Source: Pseudomonas moraviensis
GTDB lineage: Bacteria > Pseudomonadota > Gammaproteobacteria > Pseudomonadales > Pseudomonadaceae
DNA length: 64,000 nucleotides
Direction of reading: 5' to 3'
Assembly (NCBI RefSeq): GCF_900105805.1
Contig: NZ_LT629788.1
Span: 4,324,501-4,388,500 of the forward strand
Part shown: in pieces, positions 51,684 through 61,906 of the stretch
How positions within the stretch are numbered: the first letter of the stretch is position 1
Layout: the number at the start of each line of letters is the position of its first letter
Made by a program: the position numbers and the translations under genes
Notes under the pieces: generated by a model
Told to the model about the DNA's origin: nothing
Database searches by the model: none
The model's input: only the letters and a program-made list of their open reading frames with translations

Positions 51684-52883
51684 CTACGCCGCACTGAACA
51701 ACTTGTGCGGGTCGATCACAAACTTCTTCGGCACGCCGGCATCGAACTCGCCATAACCTTCCGGCGCCTGATCAAGGCTGATGACCTGCACGCCAACCAC
51801 TTCGGCGATGTTGATGCGATCCCACATGATCGCCTGCATCAGTTGGCGGTTGTACTTCATCACTGGGGTCTGACCAGTGTGGAAGCTGTGGGACTTGGCC
51901 CAGCCCAGACCGAAGCGGATGCTCAGGCTGCCCATTTTTGCCGCGGCGTCGACGGCGCCCGGATCTTCGGTGACGTACAGGCCCGGGATGCCGATCTTGC
52001 CGGCAACGCGCACCACGCCCATCAGTGAGTTGAGCACCGTAGCCGGGGCTTCGGCCTTGACGCCATCGTGGCCGTGGCCGCGGGCTTCGAAACCGACGCA
52101 GTCCACTGCGCAGTCGACTTCAGGTTCGCCCAGCAGTGCGGCGATCTGTTCGTGCAGCGGGGTGTCCTTGGACAGGTCGACGACTTCAAAGCCCTGGGCC
52201 TTGGCGTGGGCCAGGCGGATGGTGTTGACGTCGCCGACGATCACCACCGCCGCACCGAGCAAACGTGCAGAAGCCGCAGCGGCCAGACCGACCGGACCGG
52301 CGCCGGCGATGTAAACGCTGCTGCCCGGGCCGACGCCGGCAGTGACCGCGCCGTGGTAACCGGTCGGGAGGATGTCGGAGAGGCAGGTCAGGTCACGGAT
52401 TTTCTCCATGGCCTTATCGCGGTCCGGCAGTTTCAGCAGGTTGAAGTCGGCGTACGGCACCAGCACGTATTCGGCCTGGCCGCCGGTCCAGTCGCCCATG
52501 TCGACGTAACCGTAAGCGCCGCCGGCACGGGCCGGGTTGACGGTAAGGCAGACACCGGTGTGTTGCTCTTTGCAGGAACGGCAGCGCCCGCAAGCCACGT
52601 TGAACGGAACGGAGACCAGGTCGCCGATCTTCAGGTTCTCGACGTCAGAGCCCTTTTCGATCACCTCACCGGTGATCTCGTGACCCAGCACCAGACCGGT
52701 CTGCGCCGTGGTCCGGCCGCGCACCATGTGCTGGTCGGAGCCGCAGATGTTGGTGGAAACCACTTTGAGAATGACCCCGTGCTCGATCTTGCGACCGCGC
52801 GGGTCCTGCATTTTCGGGTAGTCGATTTTCTGTACTTCGACCTTGCCAGCGCCGAGATACACCACACCACGATTGCCAGACAT
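51684..52883 (-). CDS. fdhA: Glutathione-independent formaldehyde dehydrogenase
   Basis: A 399-residue zinc alcohol-dehydrogenase-family enzyme. C47 (NICGSDQH) and H68-E69 (GHEITG) bind the catalytic zinc; C98, C101, C104 and C112 form the structural zinc lobe. The NAD fold follows near residue 175. It oxidises formaldehyde released by sarcosine oxidase to formate. It is the last gene of the sarcosine block, separated from purU by a REP pair. Confidence 0.95.
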   Translation of the reverse strand: MSGNRGVVYLGAGKVEVQKIDYPKMQDPRGRKIEHGVILKVVSTNICGSDQHMVRGRTTAQTGLVLGHEITGEVIEKGSDVENLKIGDLVSVPFNVACGRCRSCKEQHTGVCLTVNPARAGGAYGYVDMGDWTGGQAEYVLVPYADFNLLKLPDRDKAMEKIRDLTCLSDILPTGYHGAVTAGVGPGSSVYIAGAGPVGLAAAASARLLGAAVVIVGDVNTIRLAHAKAQGFEVVDLSKDTPLHEQIAALLGEPEVDCAVDCVGFEARGHGHDGVKAEAPATVLNSLMGVVRVAGKIGIPGLYVTEDPGAVDAAAKMGSLSIRFGLGWAKSHSFHTGQTPVMKYNRQLMQAIMWDRINIAEVVGVQVISLDQAPEGYGEFDAGVPKKFVIDPHKLFSAA

Positions 52884-52986
52884 GCTTTCACCTCGCTGTT
52901 GTTTTTATGGAACTGCGCTGCCCAGACAGGCAGCGCGTTAAGTGCTCGGGTTACTGCTTGTTGGTTTTGCGTTGTTTGTTATGGCC

Positions 52987-53055
52987 CTATCGCGAGCAGG
53001 CTCACTCCTACATTGGAATGCGTACCCCTTGTAGGAGTGAGCCTGCTCGCGATAG
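52987..53055. repeat. REP pair (family A)
   Basis: CTATCGCGAGCAGGCTCACT... (52987-53012) is perfectly inverted at 53030-53055. It ends just before the purU stop codon at 53060. Confidence 0.92.
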
Positions 53056-53059
53056 CTAT

Positions 53060-53917
53060 CTAAAGAACGACCGTACGATTGGCGTTGAGGAACACCCTTC
53101 TTTCAATGTGATACCCAACCGCCCGCGCCAGTGTCAGGCCTTCGATATCGCGCCCCTTGGCAATCAGATCCTCAGGGTAATGACTGTGGTCCACCGCCTC
53201 GACACCCTGGGCAATGATCGGCCCTTCATCGAGGTCGTTGTTGATGTAGTGCGCCGTTGCGCCAACCAGTTTCACGCCCTTGTTGTAAGCCTGGTGATAA
53301 GGCTTGGCGCCCTTGAAGCCCGGCAGCAGCGAGTGATGAATGTTGATCGCCTTGCCGTCGAGCTTGCGGCACAGCTCGGGCGACAGCACCTGCATGTAGC
53401 GGGCGAGGATCACCAGTTCGGCACCGGCCTCTTCGATCACCTGCCAGACCTGACGCTCCTGCGCCGGTTTGTCATTGGGGTCGAGAGGGAAATGGTAGTA
53501 GGGAATCTGGTGCCAGTCGGCCAACGGCTTGAGATCCGGATGGTTGGACACCACCGCCGCCACATCCATCGACAACTGGCCGATGCGCTGGCGGTAGAGC
53601 AAGTCATTGAGGCAGTGATCGGCCTTGGAGACCATGATCACCACTTTCGGCCGGTAGTTCGGCGCGGTCAGCTCGAAGAGCATGCCGAACGCCTGCCCGC
53701 GTTCGGCCAGGCCTGCGCGGAAAGATTGCTCGTCAAAACCGTCCGGCTGGCGGAATTCCACGCGAATGAAGAAGCGCCCGGAGAGGCGATCATCGAACGA
53801 GTGGTGCTCGGTGACGTAACAGCCCTGCTCGAACAGAAAACGCGTCACCGCGTCCACCGTGCCGAGGACGCTGGGGCAGTCGGCGGTCAGAATCCATGTG
53901 TCTGGGGCGCGGCTCAT
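53060..53917 (-). CDS. purU: Formyltetrahydrofolate deformylase
   Basis: A 285-residue enzyme that hydrolyses 10-formyl-THF to formate and THF. N-terminal ACT domain (TADCPSVLGTVDAVTRFL, residues 10-27), then the formyltransferase-like catalytic domain with NIHHSLLPGFKG and the conserved Asp in NNDLDEGPII. It balances C1 units produced from sarcosine. It lies between two repeat elements in the sox block. Confidence 0.95.
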   Translation of the reverse strand: MSRAPDTWILTADCPSVLGTVDAVTRFLFEQGCYVTEHHSFDDRLSGRFFIRVEFRQPDGFDEQSFRAGLAERGQAFGMLFELTAPNYRPKVVIMVSKADHCLNDLLYRQRIGQLSMDVAAVVSNHPDLKPLADWHQIPYYHFPLDPNDKPAQERQVWQVIEEAGAELVILARYMQVLSPELCRKLDGKAINIHHSLLPGFKGAKPYHQAYNKGVKLVGATAHYINNDLDEGPIIAQGVEAVDHSHYPEDLIAKGRDIEGLTLARAVGYHIERRVFLNANRTVVL

Positions 53918-53959
53918 GGTGCGGTGACTCCTGTTTTTTGTGCGGGGCGTCAGGGTTTT

Positions 53960-54123
53960 CCCCTCACCCTAGCCCTCTCCCAGAGGGAGAGGGGACTGAC
54001 CGTGGTGCTCTTTCGAGCTACGCCGACCTGAAATATCGCGGGTGAATATAGATCACAAAAACACCCGAGATCGGCTCCCTTTCCCCCTCGCCCCCCCTGG
54101 GGGAGAGGGCTGGGGTGAGGGGG
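53960..54123. repeat. MITE-like element (family D), copy 3
   Basis: Begins CCCCTCACCCTAGCCCTCTC and ends GGGGGAGAGGGCTGGGGTGA. The interior keeps CCGACCTGAAATATCG but has lost the GATTATGGATTC core. It separates soxG from purU. Confidence 0.78.
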
Positions 54124-54137
54124 TAGCTCTTGATCTT

Positions 54138-54770
54138 TCAGGCCTGAACGCTAAGGCCGTACTCAGCCGACGCATCCTGCAACCACAACCACCAGTAATC
54201 CGAGAAGCTGCGACGAATCAGCAATTCCCAAGTGTCTTCGGCGGTGTGACGAATCATCAGCTGCGACTTGGCGAACACCGTGCCCACCGCTTTACCGACC
54301 GGGAAGTTGTTCGGGTGCACGTCGTAGCTGGTGGATTTCATCAGCACCTGTCGCACGTTCGGCCCGCTCAGTTCGAGGATCTGCTGGCCGCCGCTGACGT
54401 TGACGATGGCAATGTGCAGATCGCCCAGCGCTTCGCGCAGTTTCTGCTCGGCAGCGAATTCTTCCCCGCTCGGCATGATCAGCAGCCACTCGTCCGGGCC
54501 CATCCATTGCAGGCTGGTTTCGCCTTTGACGATCACGCTCAGAGCGCCGGGCAATTCAATGCCCAGCGCCTTGTGCACACCGTCAGCGAACGCTGCATCG
54601 TGACCATCGCCACGAATGGTCAGGTGGCCGAGGAGTTTCTTTTCCCGCACGATCACCCCGGCGTTCTTGCGGCCCTTGCCGACCAGGCTGGCGAGGTCGG
54701 CATGGTGCAGCGACGACTCGGCACGGGCACCGGTGGTCGGGCGTTGTTGGTACACGTTGGCTGTGGTCAT
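54138..54770 (-). CDS. soxG: Sarcosine oxidase gamma subunit
   Basis: A 210-residue gamma subunit of heterotetrameric sarcosine oxidase, related to the GcvT fold (residues 60-190, with WMGPDEWLLIMP and LSGPNVRQVLMKS). It pairs with SoxA, B and D, which follow in the order glyA-soxB-soxD-soxA-soxG. A REP pair lies between soxA and soxG. Confidence 0.94.
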   Translation of the reverse strand: MTTANVYQQRPTTGARAESSLHHADLASLVGKGRKNAGVIVREKKLLGHLTIRGDGHDAAFADGVHKALGIELPGALSVIVKGETSLQWMGPDEWLLIMPSGEEFAAEQKLREALGDLHIAIVNVSGGQQILELSGPNVRQVLMKSTSYDVHPNNFPVGKAVGTVFAKSQLMIRHTAEDTWELLIRRSFSDYWWLWLQDASAEYGLSVQA

Positions 54771-54823
54771 AAAGCACCTTTGCTGAATTCTGACTTGAGC
54801 CCTGTGTAGGCAGATCTACCGCT

Positions 54824-54888
54824 ATCGCGAGCAGGCTCACTCCTACAAGGGGTACGCGATCACCTGTAGGAGTGAGCCTGCTCGCGAT
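54824..54888. repeat. REP pair (family A)
   Basis: ATCGCGAGCAGGCTCACTCC... (54824-54847) is perfectly inverted at 54865-54888. It sits between soxA and soxG. Confidence 0.92.
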
Positions 54889-54930
54889 GAAGTCACCGCG
54901 GTGCGACTGCACTCCCCAGGAGCCGAACCA

Positions 54931-57900
54931 TCAAATATTCTGGCGATCACCCTTCGGATCGAAGAACACCGAAGAAACGATTTCCGCCTCGATCACGCTG
55001 CCATCGGCCAGCGGTGCGAACACCCGCTCGCCCATGCGCTTGAGACCGCCCTTGACCACACCCATGGCAAACGAATAACCGAGGGAGTTGTGCGCGTAGC
55101 TCGAGGTGACGTGGCCGACCATGGTCATCGGGATCGCCTGCTTGGTGTTGAACACCAGCTGCGCACCTTCCGGCAGCCATTTGGTCGGATCGACCGGTTT
55201 GAGGCCCACCAGCTGCTTGCGCTGATCCTTGACGCAATCTTCGCGGTTCATGCCGCGCTGGCCGATCCACGAGAACGGTTTGGTGCGACCGACACACCAG
55301 CCCATGTTCAGGTCGTCCGGGGTCATCGAACCGTCGGTGTCCTGACCGACGATGATGAAACCCTTCTCGGCCCGCAGCACGTGCATGGTTTCGGTGCCGT
55401 ACGGGGTCAGGTTGTACTGCTTGCCGGCCTCGACGATTTTCTCCAGCACGCCCATCGCGTAGTCGGCCTGCACGTTGACTTCGTAAGACAGCTCACCGGT
55501 AAACGAGATACGAAACACCCGTGCCGGCACGTCGCCGACCAGACCTTCTTTCCAGGTCATGAACGGGAACGCTTCGTTGCTCAGATCAATGTCAGTCACG
55601 GCGCTGAGCAGCTTGCGGCTGTTCGGCCCGGACAAAGTCATGGTCGCCCAGTGGTCGGTGACCGAAGTGAAGTACACCTTCAGGTCCGGCCATTCGGTCT
55701 GGTGATACAGCTCCAGCCACTGCAGTACGCGCGCGGCGCCGCCGGTGGTGGTGGTCATGACGAAATGGTTGTCGGCCAGACACGCGGTCACACCGTCGTC
55801 GAAGACCATGCCGTCTTCCTTGCACATCAGACCGTAGCGAGCCTTGCCCACGTCGAGCTTGGTCCAGGCGTTGGTGTACACGCGGTTGAGGAACTCGCGG
55901 GCATCCGGGCCTTGAATGTCGATCTTGCCGAGGGTCGACGCGTCGAGCAGGCCGACGCTGTCGCGCACGGCTTTGCATTCACGCTTGACCGCCGCGTGCA
56001 GGTCTTCGCCGTTTTTCGGGAAGTACCACGGACGCTTCCACTGACCGACGTCTTCGAATTCGGCGCCGTTCTTCACATGCCAGGCATGCAGCGCGGTGTA
56101 GCGCACCGGTTCGAAGATGTGCCCACAGTGCCGACCGGCCACGGCGCCGAAGGTCACCGGCGTGTAGTTCGGGCGGAACATGGTGGTGCCCATCTGCGGG
56201 ATGGTCACGTTCAGCGAACGGGCGGCAATGGCCAGGCCGTTGACGTTGCCGAGCTTGCCCTGATCGGTGCCGAAGCCCAGCGCGGTGTAGCGTTTGACGT
56301 GCTCGACCGACTCGAAACCTTCGCGGGTCGCCAGTTCGATGCCACCGGCGGTGACGTCGTTCTGGAAGTCGACGAATTGCTTCGGTGCACGCGCCGAGTT
56401 CTTCTCGTGCGGCACCTGGAACAGCGCCAGGGTTGGCTCTTCGAGACGGCTCAGGGCTTTCGGCAACACGCCTTCGACGGTCTGGAAACCGGCTTCGGCG
56501 GCAGCGCGCACGCCACCTTCGAAACCGTCGGCCAGCGAATCGCCGAGCGCGTAGACGCCGTTGATACCACCGACGCACACGCGTTTCTGCGGTGCTTCAC
56601 CCGGTACGAAACCGAGAATGTCTTCACGCCAGACCGGTTTGCCGCCGAGGTGCGAAGCCAGGTGAACCACAGGGCTGTAACCGCCTGAACTGGCAACCAG
56701 GTCGCAGTCGAGCCATTCGCCCGGGCTGGTCACGGCGTGTGCCTTGACGTCAATCGCGGCGACGCGGGCAGCGGTCACACGCTTGCTGCCACGCACTTCG
56801 ATGACGGCGCTGCCGGTGAGGATGCGAATGCCTTTGGCGCGCGCCTCTTCGACCAATGCACCGCGCGGATTGCTGCGTGCATCAGCGATGGCGACCACTT
56901 GCAGACTGGCATCGAGCCAATCCAGAGCGACGCGATAGGCGTGATCGTTGTTGGTGCTGAGGACAAGTTTTTTGCCCGGCGCGACGCCGTAGCGACGCAC
57001 GTAAGTCGACACCGCGCCGGCAAGCATGTTGCCCGGCACGTCGTTGTTGCCATAGACCAGCGGACGCTCGTGGGCGCCGGTCGCCAGTACCACACGCTTG
57101 GCGCGGACGCGGTGGATGCGCTGACGCACCTGACCGATCGGCGCGCGGTCGCCGAGGTGATCGGTAAGGCGTTCGTGAATGGTCAGGAAGTTGTGGTCGT
57201 GGTAACCGTTGACCGTGGCGCGAGGCAACAGCAGCACGTCCGGGGTGTTCTTCAATTCAGCGATGACACTGGCGACCCACTCCATCGCCGGTTTGCCGTC
57301 GAGACTTTCGCGGGAATCGAGCAGGCTGCCGCCGAACTCTTCCTGCTCATCGGCAAGAATCACGCGAGCACCGCTGCGCGCAGCGGCCAGGGCAGCGGCG
57401 AGACCGGCCGGGCCGGCGCCGACAATCAGCACGTCGCAGTGCTGGTTCATGTAGTCGTAGGTGTCCGGATCGTTCTCGGTCGGCGAACGGCCGAGACCGG
57501 CAGCCTTGCGGATGTATTTCTCGTAAGTCATCCAGAACGACTGGGGATACATAAAGGTTTTGTAGTAGAAACCCGGCGGCATCAGCTTGCCGCCGACCTT
57601 GCCGAGAATGCCCATCATGTCGTTGTTGACGCTCGGCCAGCCGTTGGTGCTGGTGGCAACGAGGCCCTGATACAACGCCTGTTGCGTGGCGCGCACGTTG
57701 GGAATCTGCGTGGCTTCAGTGGCACCGATCTGCAGCACCGCGTTCGGCTCTTCGGAACCGGCGGCAAAGATGCCGCGAGGGCGCGAATACTTGAAGCTGC
57801 GGCCGATGATGTCGACGCCGTTGGCGATCAGGGCAGCAGCCAGCGAGTCGCCTTCATAGCCTTTGTAGGTCTGGCCGTTGAAGGTGAAGCTCAGCACTTT

Positions 57901-57948
57901 GTTGCGGTCGATCCGTCCACCGTTGGACAGGCGATTGGTCTGGCTCAT
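54931..57948 (-). CDS. soxA: Sarcosine oxidase alpha subunit
   Basis: A 1005-residue subunit. N-terminal ferredoxin-like part, then a pyridine-nucleotide/FAD domain (VLIVGAGPAGLAAALAAARSG, near residue 170) and a C-terminal GcvT-like folate domain from about 600. It demethylates sarcosine with SoxB, handing the methyl group to THF or releasing formaldehyde. ATG 57948 overlaps soxD by 4 bases and equals the family length; longer frames lie within soxD. Confidence 0.96.
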   Translation of the reverse strand: MSQTNRLSNGGRIDRNKVLSFTFNGQTYKGYEGDSLAAALIANGVDIIGRSFKYSRPRGIFAAGSEEPNAVLQIGATEATQIPNVRATQQALYQGLVATSTNGWPSVNNDMMGILGKVGGKLMPPGFYYKTFMYPQSFWMTYEKYIRKAAGLGRSPTENDPDTYDYMNQHCDVLIVGAGPAGLAAALAAARSGARVILADEQEEFGGSLLDSRESLDGKPAMEWVASVIAELKNTPDVLLLPRATVNGYHDHNFLTIHERLTDHLGDRAPIGQVRQRIHRVRAKRVVLATGAHERPLVYGNNDVPGNMLAGAVSTYVRRYGVAPGKKLVLSTNNDHAYRVALDWLDASLQVVAIADARSNPRGALVEEARAKGIRILTGSAVIEVRGSKRVTAARVAAIDVKAHAVTSPGEWLDCDLVASSGGYSPVVHLASHLGGKPVWREDILGFVPGEAPQKRVCVGGINGVYALGDSLADGFEGGVRAAAEAGFQTVEGVLPKALSRLEEPTLALFQVPHEKNSARAPKQFVDFQNDVTAGGIELATREGFESVEHVKRYTALGFGTDQGKLGNVNGLAIAARSLNVTIPQMGTTMFRPNYTPVTFGAVAGRHCGHIFEPVRYTALHAWHVKNGAEFEDVGQWKRPWYFPKNGEDLHAAVKRECKAVRDSVGLLDASTLGKIDIQGPDAREFLNRVYTNAWTKLDVGKARYGLMCKEDGMVFDDGVTACLADNHFVMTTTTGGAARVLQWLELYHQTEWPDLKVYFTSVTDHWATMTLSGPNSRKLLSAVTDIDLSNEAFPFMTWKEGLVGDVPARVFRISFTGELSYEVNVQADYAMGVLEKIVEAGKQYNLTPYGTETMHVLRAEKGFIIVGQDTDGSMTPDDLNMGWCVGRTKPFSWIGQRGMNREDCVKDQRKQLVGLKPVDPTKWLPEGAQLVFNTKQAIPMTMVGHVTSSYAHNSLGYSFAMGVVKGGLKRMGERVFAPLADGSVIEAEIVSSVFFDPKGDRQNI

Positions 57949-58274
57949 ACCTTCTCTCCCAGCGCCGTCGAGGCTGTTTTCGCAGTGCCAGCCTTGTCGG
58001 TGAATTGCGGCTTCTCGCCGATCTTGTAGCTCTCGAGAATCTCGTAGGTCACGGTATCGCGAGTGACGTTGAAGTACTGGCGGCAACCGGCAACGTGGTC
58101 CCACAGCTCATGGTGCAGACCACGCGGGTTATCACGAAAGAACATGTAGTCGCCCCACTCTTCATCGGTGCAGGCGTTCGGATCCAGCGGCCGCGGGATG
58201 TGGGCCTGGCCGGATGCGTGGAATTCCTCTTCGGAGCGCAGTTCGCCGCAGTGAGGACAGAAGATGTGCAACAT
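57945..58274 (-). CDS. soxD: Sarcosine oxidase delta subunit
   Basis: A 109-residue subunit with an N-terminal zinc site (C6 and C9 in FCPHCGELRSEEEF, with following His residues). It bridges the alpha and beta subunits. It overlaps soxA by ATGA and lies 14 bases after soxB. Confidence 0.95.
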   Translation of the reverse strand: MLHIFCPHCGELRSEEEFHASGQAHIPRPLDPNACTDEEWGDYMFFRDNPRGLHHELWDHVAGCRQYFNVTRDTVTYEILESYKIGEKPQFTDKAGTAKTASTALGEKV

Positions 58275-58288
58275 AGGGATTTCTCCTG

Positions 58289-59539
58289 TTAGTGGGCGAC
58301 GGCAGCAGCGCCGTGTTCGTCGATGAGCGCGCCGTTGTGGAAACGGTCGATGGAAAACGGTGCGGCCAGCGGGTGCATTTCACCCTTGGCCAGACTCGCG
58401 GCAAACACGTTGCCCGAACCCGGTGTGGCCTTGAAGCCACCGGTGCCCCAACCGCAGTTGAAGAACATGTTCGGCACCGGCGTTTTCGAGATGATCGGGC
58501 AGGCGTCAGGGGTGGTGTCGACGATGCCGCCCCACTGGCGGTTCATGCGTACGCGGGACAACACCGGGAACATCTCGACGATGGCCTGGATGGTGTGTTC
58601 GATCACCGGGTACGAACCACGCTGGCCGTAGCCGTTGTAGCCGTCGATACCGGCGCCGATAACCAGGTCGCCCTTGTCAGACTGGCTGATGTAACCGTGC
58701 ACGGCGTTGGACATGATCACGCTGTCGATAATCGGTTTGATCGGCTCGGACACCAGCGCTTGCAGCGGGTGGGATTCGATCGGCAGACGGAATCCGGCAA
58801 GCTTGGCCATGTGCCCGGAGTTACCGGCAGTGACCACACCGACGCGCTTGGCGCCGATGAAACCCTTGTTGGTTTCAACGCCGATGCACACGCCGTTTTC
58901 CTTGCGGAAACCGATCACTTCGGTCTGCTGGATCAAGTCCACACCGAGGGCATCGGCGGCACGCGCGAAGCCCCAGGCCACGGCATCGTGACGGGCGACG
59001 CCGCCGCGACGCTGCACGGTCGCGCCCATGATCGGGTAGCGGGTGTTTTTCGAGCAGTCCAGGTACGGAATCTCGTCCGCAACCTGCTTGGCGTCGAGCA
59101 GTTCGCCGTCGACGCCGTTGAGGCGGTTGGCGCTGACCCGACGTTCGGAATCACGGATGTCCTGCAGGGTGTGGCACAGGTTGTAGACGCCGCGCTGGGA
59201 GAACATCACGTTGTAGTTGAGATCCTGCGACAGGCCTTCCCACAATTTCATCGCGTGTTCGTAGAGGTGCGCCGACTCGTCCCACAGGTAGTTGGAGCGC
59301 ACGATGGTGGTGTTGCGCGCGGTGTTACCGCCGCCCAGCCAGCCCTTCTCGACCACGGCAACATTGGTGATGCCGTGTTCCTTGGCCAGGTAGTAGGCCG
59401 TCGCCAGGCCGTGCCCGCCGCCGCCGACAATGACCACGTCATAGACTTTTTTCGGCGTGGGCGTGCGCCACATGCGCTGCCAGTTTTCGTGGTGGCTGAG
59501 CGAGTGTTTGAACAGGCCGAAGCCGGAATAGCGTTGCAT
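58289..59539 (-). CDS. soxB: Sarcosine oxidase beta subunit
   Basis: A 416-residue flavoprotein. FAD-binding VVIVGGGGHGLATAYYLA at about residues 34-51. The stretch ARHDAVAWGFARAA near residue 175 carries the His that binds FMN covalently in this family. It oxidises sarcosine to glycine. ATG 59539 is preferred over 59545 because GGAGT then has an 8-base spacing. Confidence 0.95.
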   Translation of the reverse strand: MQRYSGFGLFKHSLSHHENWQRMWRTPTPKKVYDVVIVGGGGHGLATAYYLAKEHGITNVAVVEKGWLGGGNTARNTTIVRSNYLWDESAHLYEHAMKLWEGLSQDLNYNVMFSQRGVYNLCHTLQDIRDSERRVSANRLNGVDGELLDAKQVADEIPYLDCSKNTRYPIMGATVQRRGGVARHDAVAWGFARAADALGVDLIQQTEVIGFRKENGVCIGVETNKGFIGAKRVGVVTAGNSGHMAKLAGFRLPIESHPLQALVSEPIKPIIDSVIMSNAVHGYISQSDKGDLVIGAGIDGYNGYGQRGSYPVIEHTIQAIVEMFPVLSRVRMNRQWGGIVDTTPDACPIISKTPVPNMFFNCGWGTGGFKATPGSGNVFAASLAKGEMHPLAAPFSIDRFHNGALIDEHGAAAVAH

Positions 59540-59560
59540 AGTCATTACTCCAGAACCGAC

Positions 59561-60814
<1,254 letters not shown>

Positions 60815-60982
60815 CGCGTCTCTCCCAGCGGCATCTGTGCGCCATTCGTCTCGGTAAGGCACCGGCAGTGATGGCAGTGCCCTTTGATGCGATGGTATGA
60901 CCGGCGCAGACAGCTCAAATGCCTGCGGACGCCACGCAAAGGTGCGTTTACGACATGGCTGGAAATGACTGCAGAATGCGTT

Positions 60983-61069
60983 CCCCTGTAGGAGCTGCCG
61001 AAGGCTGCGATCTTTTGACTTTGACTTTGAAGATCAAAAGATCGCAGCCTTCGGCAGCTCCTACAGGGG
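60983..61069. repeat. REP-like pair (family B), near-perfect
   Basis: CCCCTGTAGGAGCTGCCGAA... (from 60983) is inverted up to 61069 with about 36-bp arms and a short spacer rich in TTTGAC repeats. Its right end touches the stop codon of the TraX-like gene (61070-61072). Confidence 0.92.
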
Positions 61070-61780
61070 TTATGCGATCAACTGGCGGGCGGCGAGCAGT
61101 AATAGAAAATGCGCGGGATAGAGTGCGTAAGCCCAGCGCCGCATCGGTGGTGGCCGGACATGTCGCCCATGTCGCAACAGGAACATTCCCAGCATCGGCG
61201 CAAACAGACACGTCGCCAGACCGAGCATCGCCACGCTGTTGCCGAACCGCGCCGATTCGAGCAGCACTTGCCATTGGTTCGCCGCCAGACAAACCAGCCC
61301 GGGCAACAGACTGAGATACCACGGCCGGCGAAAGACCAGCAGCATCGCCAACGGCAGCAGCACGCCGAAGAAACCGAACATCAGTCGATCTGAAAAAACC
61401 ATCGCGACCACCAGCGCGGTCAGTGCGAGCAATCGCGACACTGACGCAGAGGCCTGCCAAGCGCGGGCCACCAGCAGGCCCAGCGCCAGCGTCGGCATCA
61501 CGTTCAAGGTGTCAGGTTCGGGTATGTACAAGCGATAAGGAATTTCGCTGACGGCGCTGAACAGCAAGAGCCAGCCCAGATAGCGCCACTCCATCCTCCG
61601 CGAACCGTCGCGTGCCAGGTTCGCCGCCATCGCCAGGCAAAACCAAGGAAAGGCCAGGCGCCCGGGCACATACAGCCAGTCGACGGAGAAGCCGACATAT
61701 CGCAGGTGATCGAGCAACATGCTCAGCAGCGCCAGCCACTTGAGCAGATCCAGAGCACCGTCGCGTTGGCTCAGGTGCAT
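61070..61780 (-). CDS. TraX-family membrane protein
   Basis: A 236-residue integral membrane protein with about seven hydrophobic segments, starting MHLSQRDGALDLLKWLALLSMLLDHLRY, the TraX signature. TraX acetylates pilin in F plasmids, but chromosomal pseudomonad members have no known substrate. ATG 61780 is chosen for the family start. The stop is directly against a repeat pair. Confidence 0.85.
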   Translation of the reverse strand: MHLSQRDGALDLLKWLALLSMLLDHLRYVGFSVDWLYVPGRLAFPWFCLAMAANLARDGSRRMEWRYLGWLLLFSAVSEIPYRLYIPEPDTLNVMPTLALGLLVARAWQASASVSRLLALTALVVAMVFSDRLMFGFFGVLLPLAMLLVFRRPWYLSLLPGLVCLAANQWQVLLESARFGNSVAMLGLATCLFAPMLGMFLLRHGRHVRPPPMRRWAYALYPAHFLLLLAARQLIA

Positions 61781-61906
61781 AATCGGCCCATAAACTGGTA
61801 ATTTTCTGCACCCGACATCACATGTGCTCCCCGAAAGATCTTCGGTAAAGTGCGCATCCTCATTGACCACGAGCCTTCACAAGAGTCTCGATTACGGAAG
61901 CCGGCC

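Noticed and set aside
4923..54888. CRISPR array
   Set aside because: The repeated units are inverted pairs scattered singly in gaps, not direct repeats with regular spacers, and no cas genes are present.
60815..60982. Riboswitch in the glyA leader
   Set aside because: No convincing glycine, SAM or folate riboswitch core could be recognised by eye.
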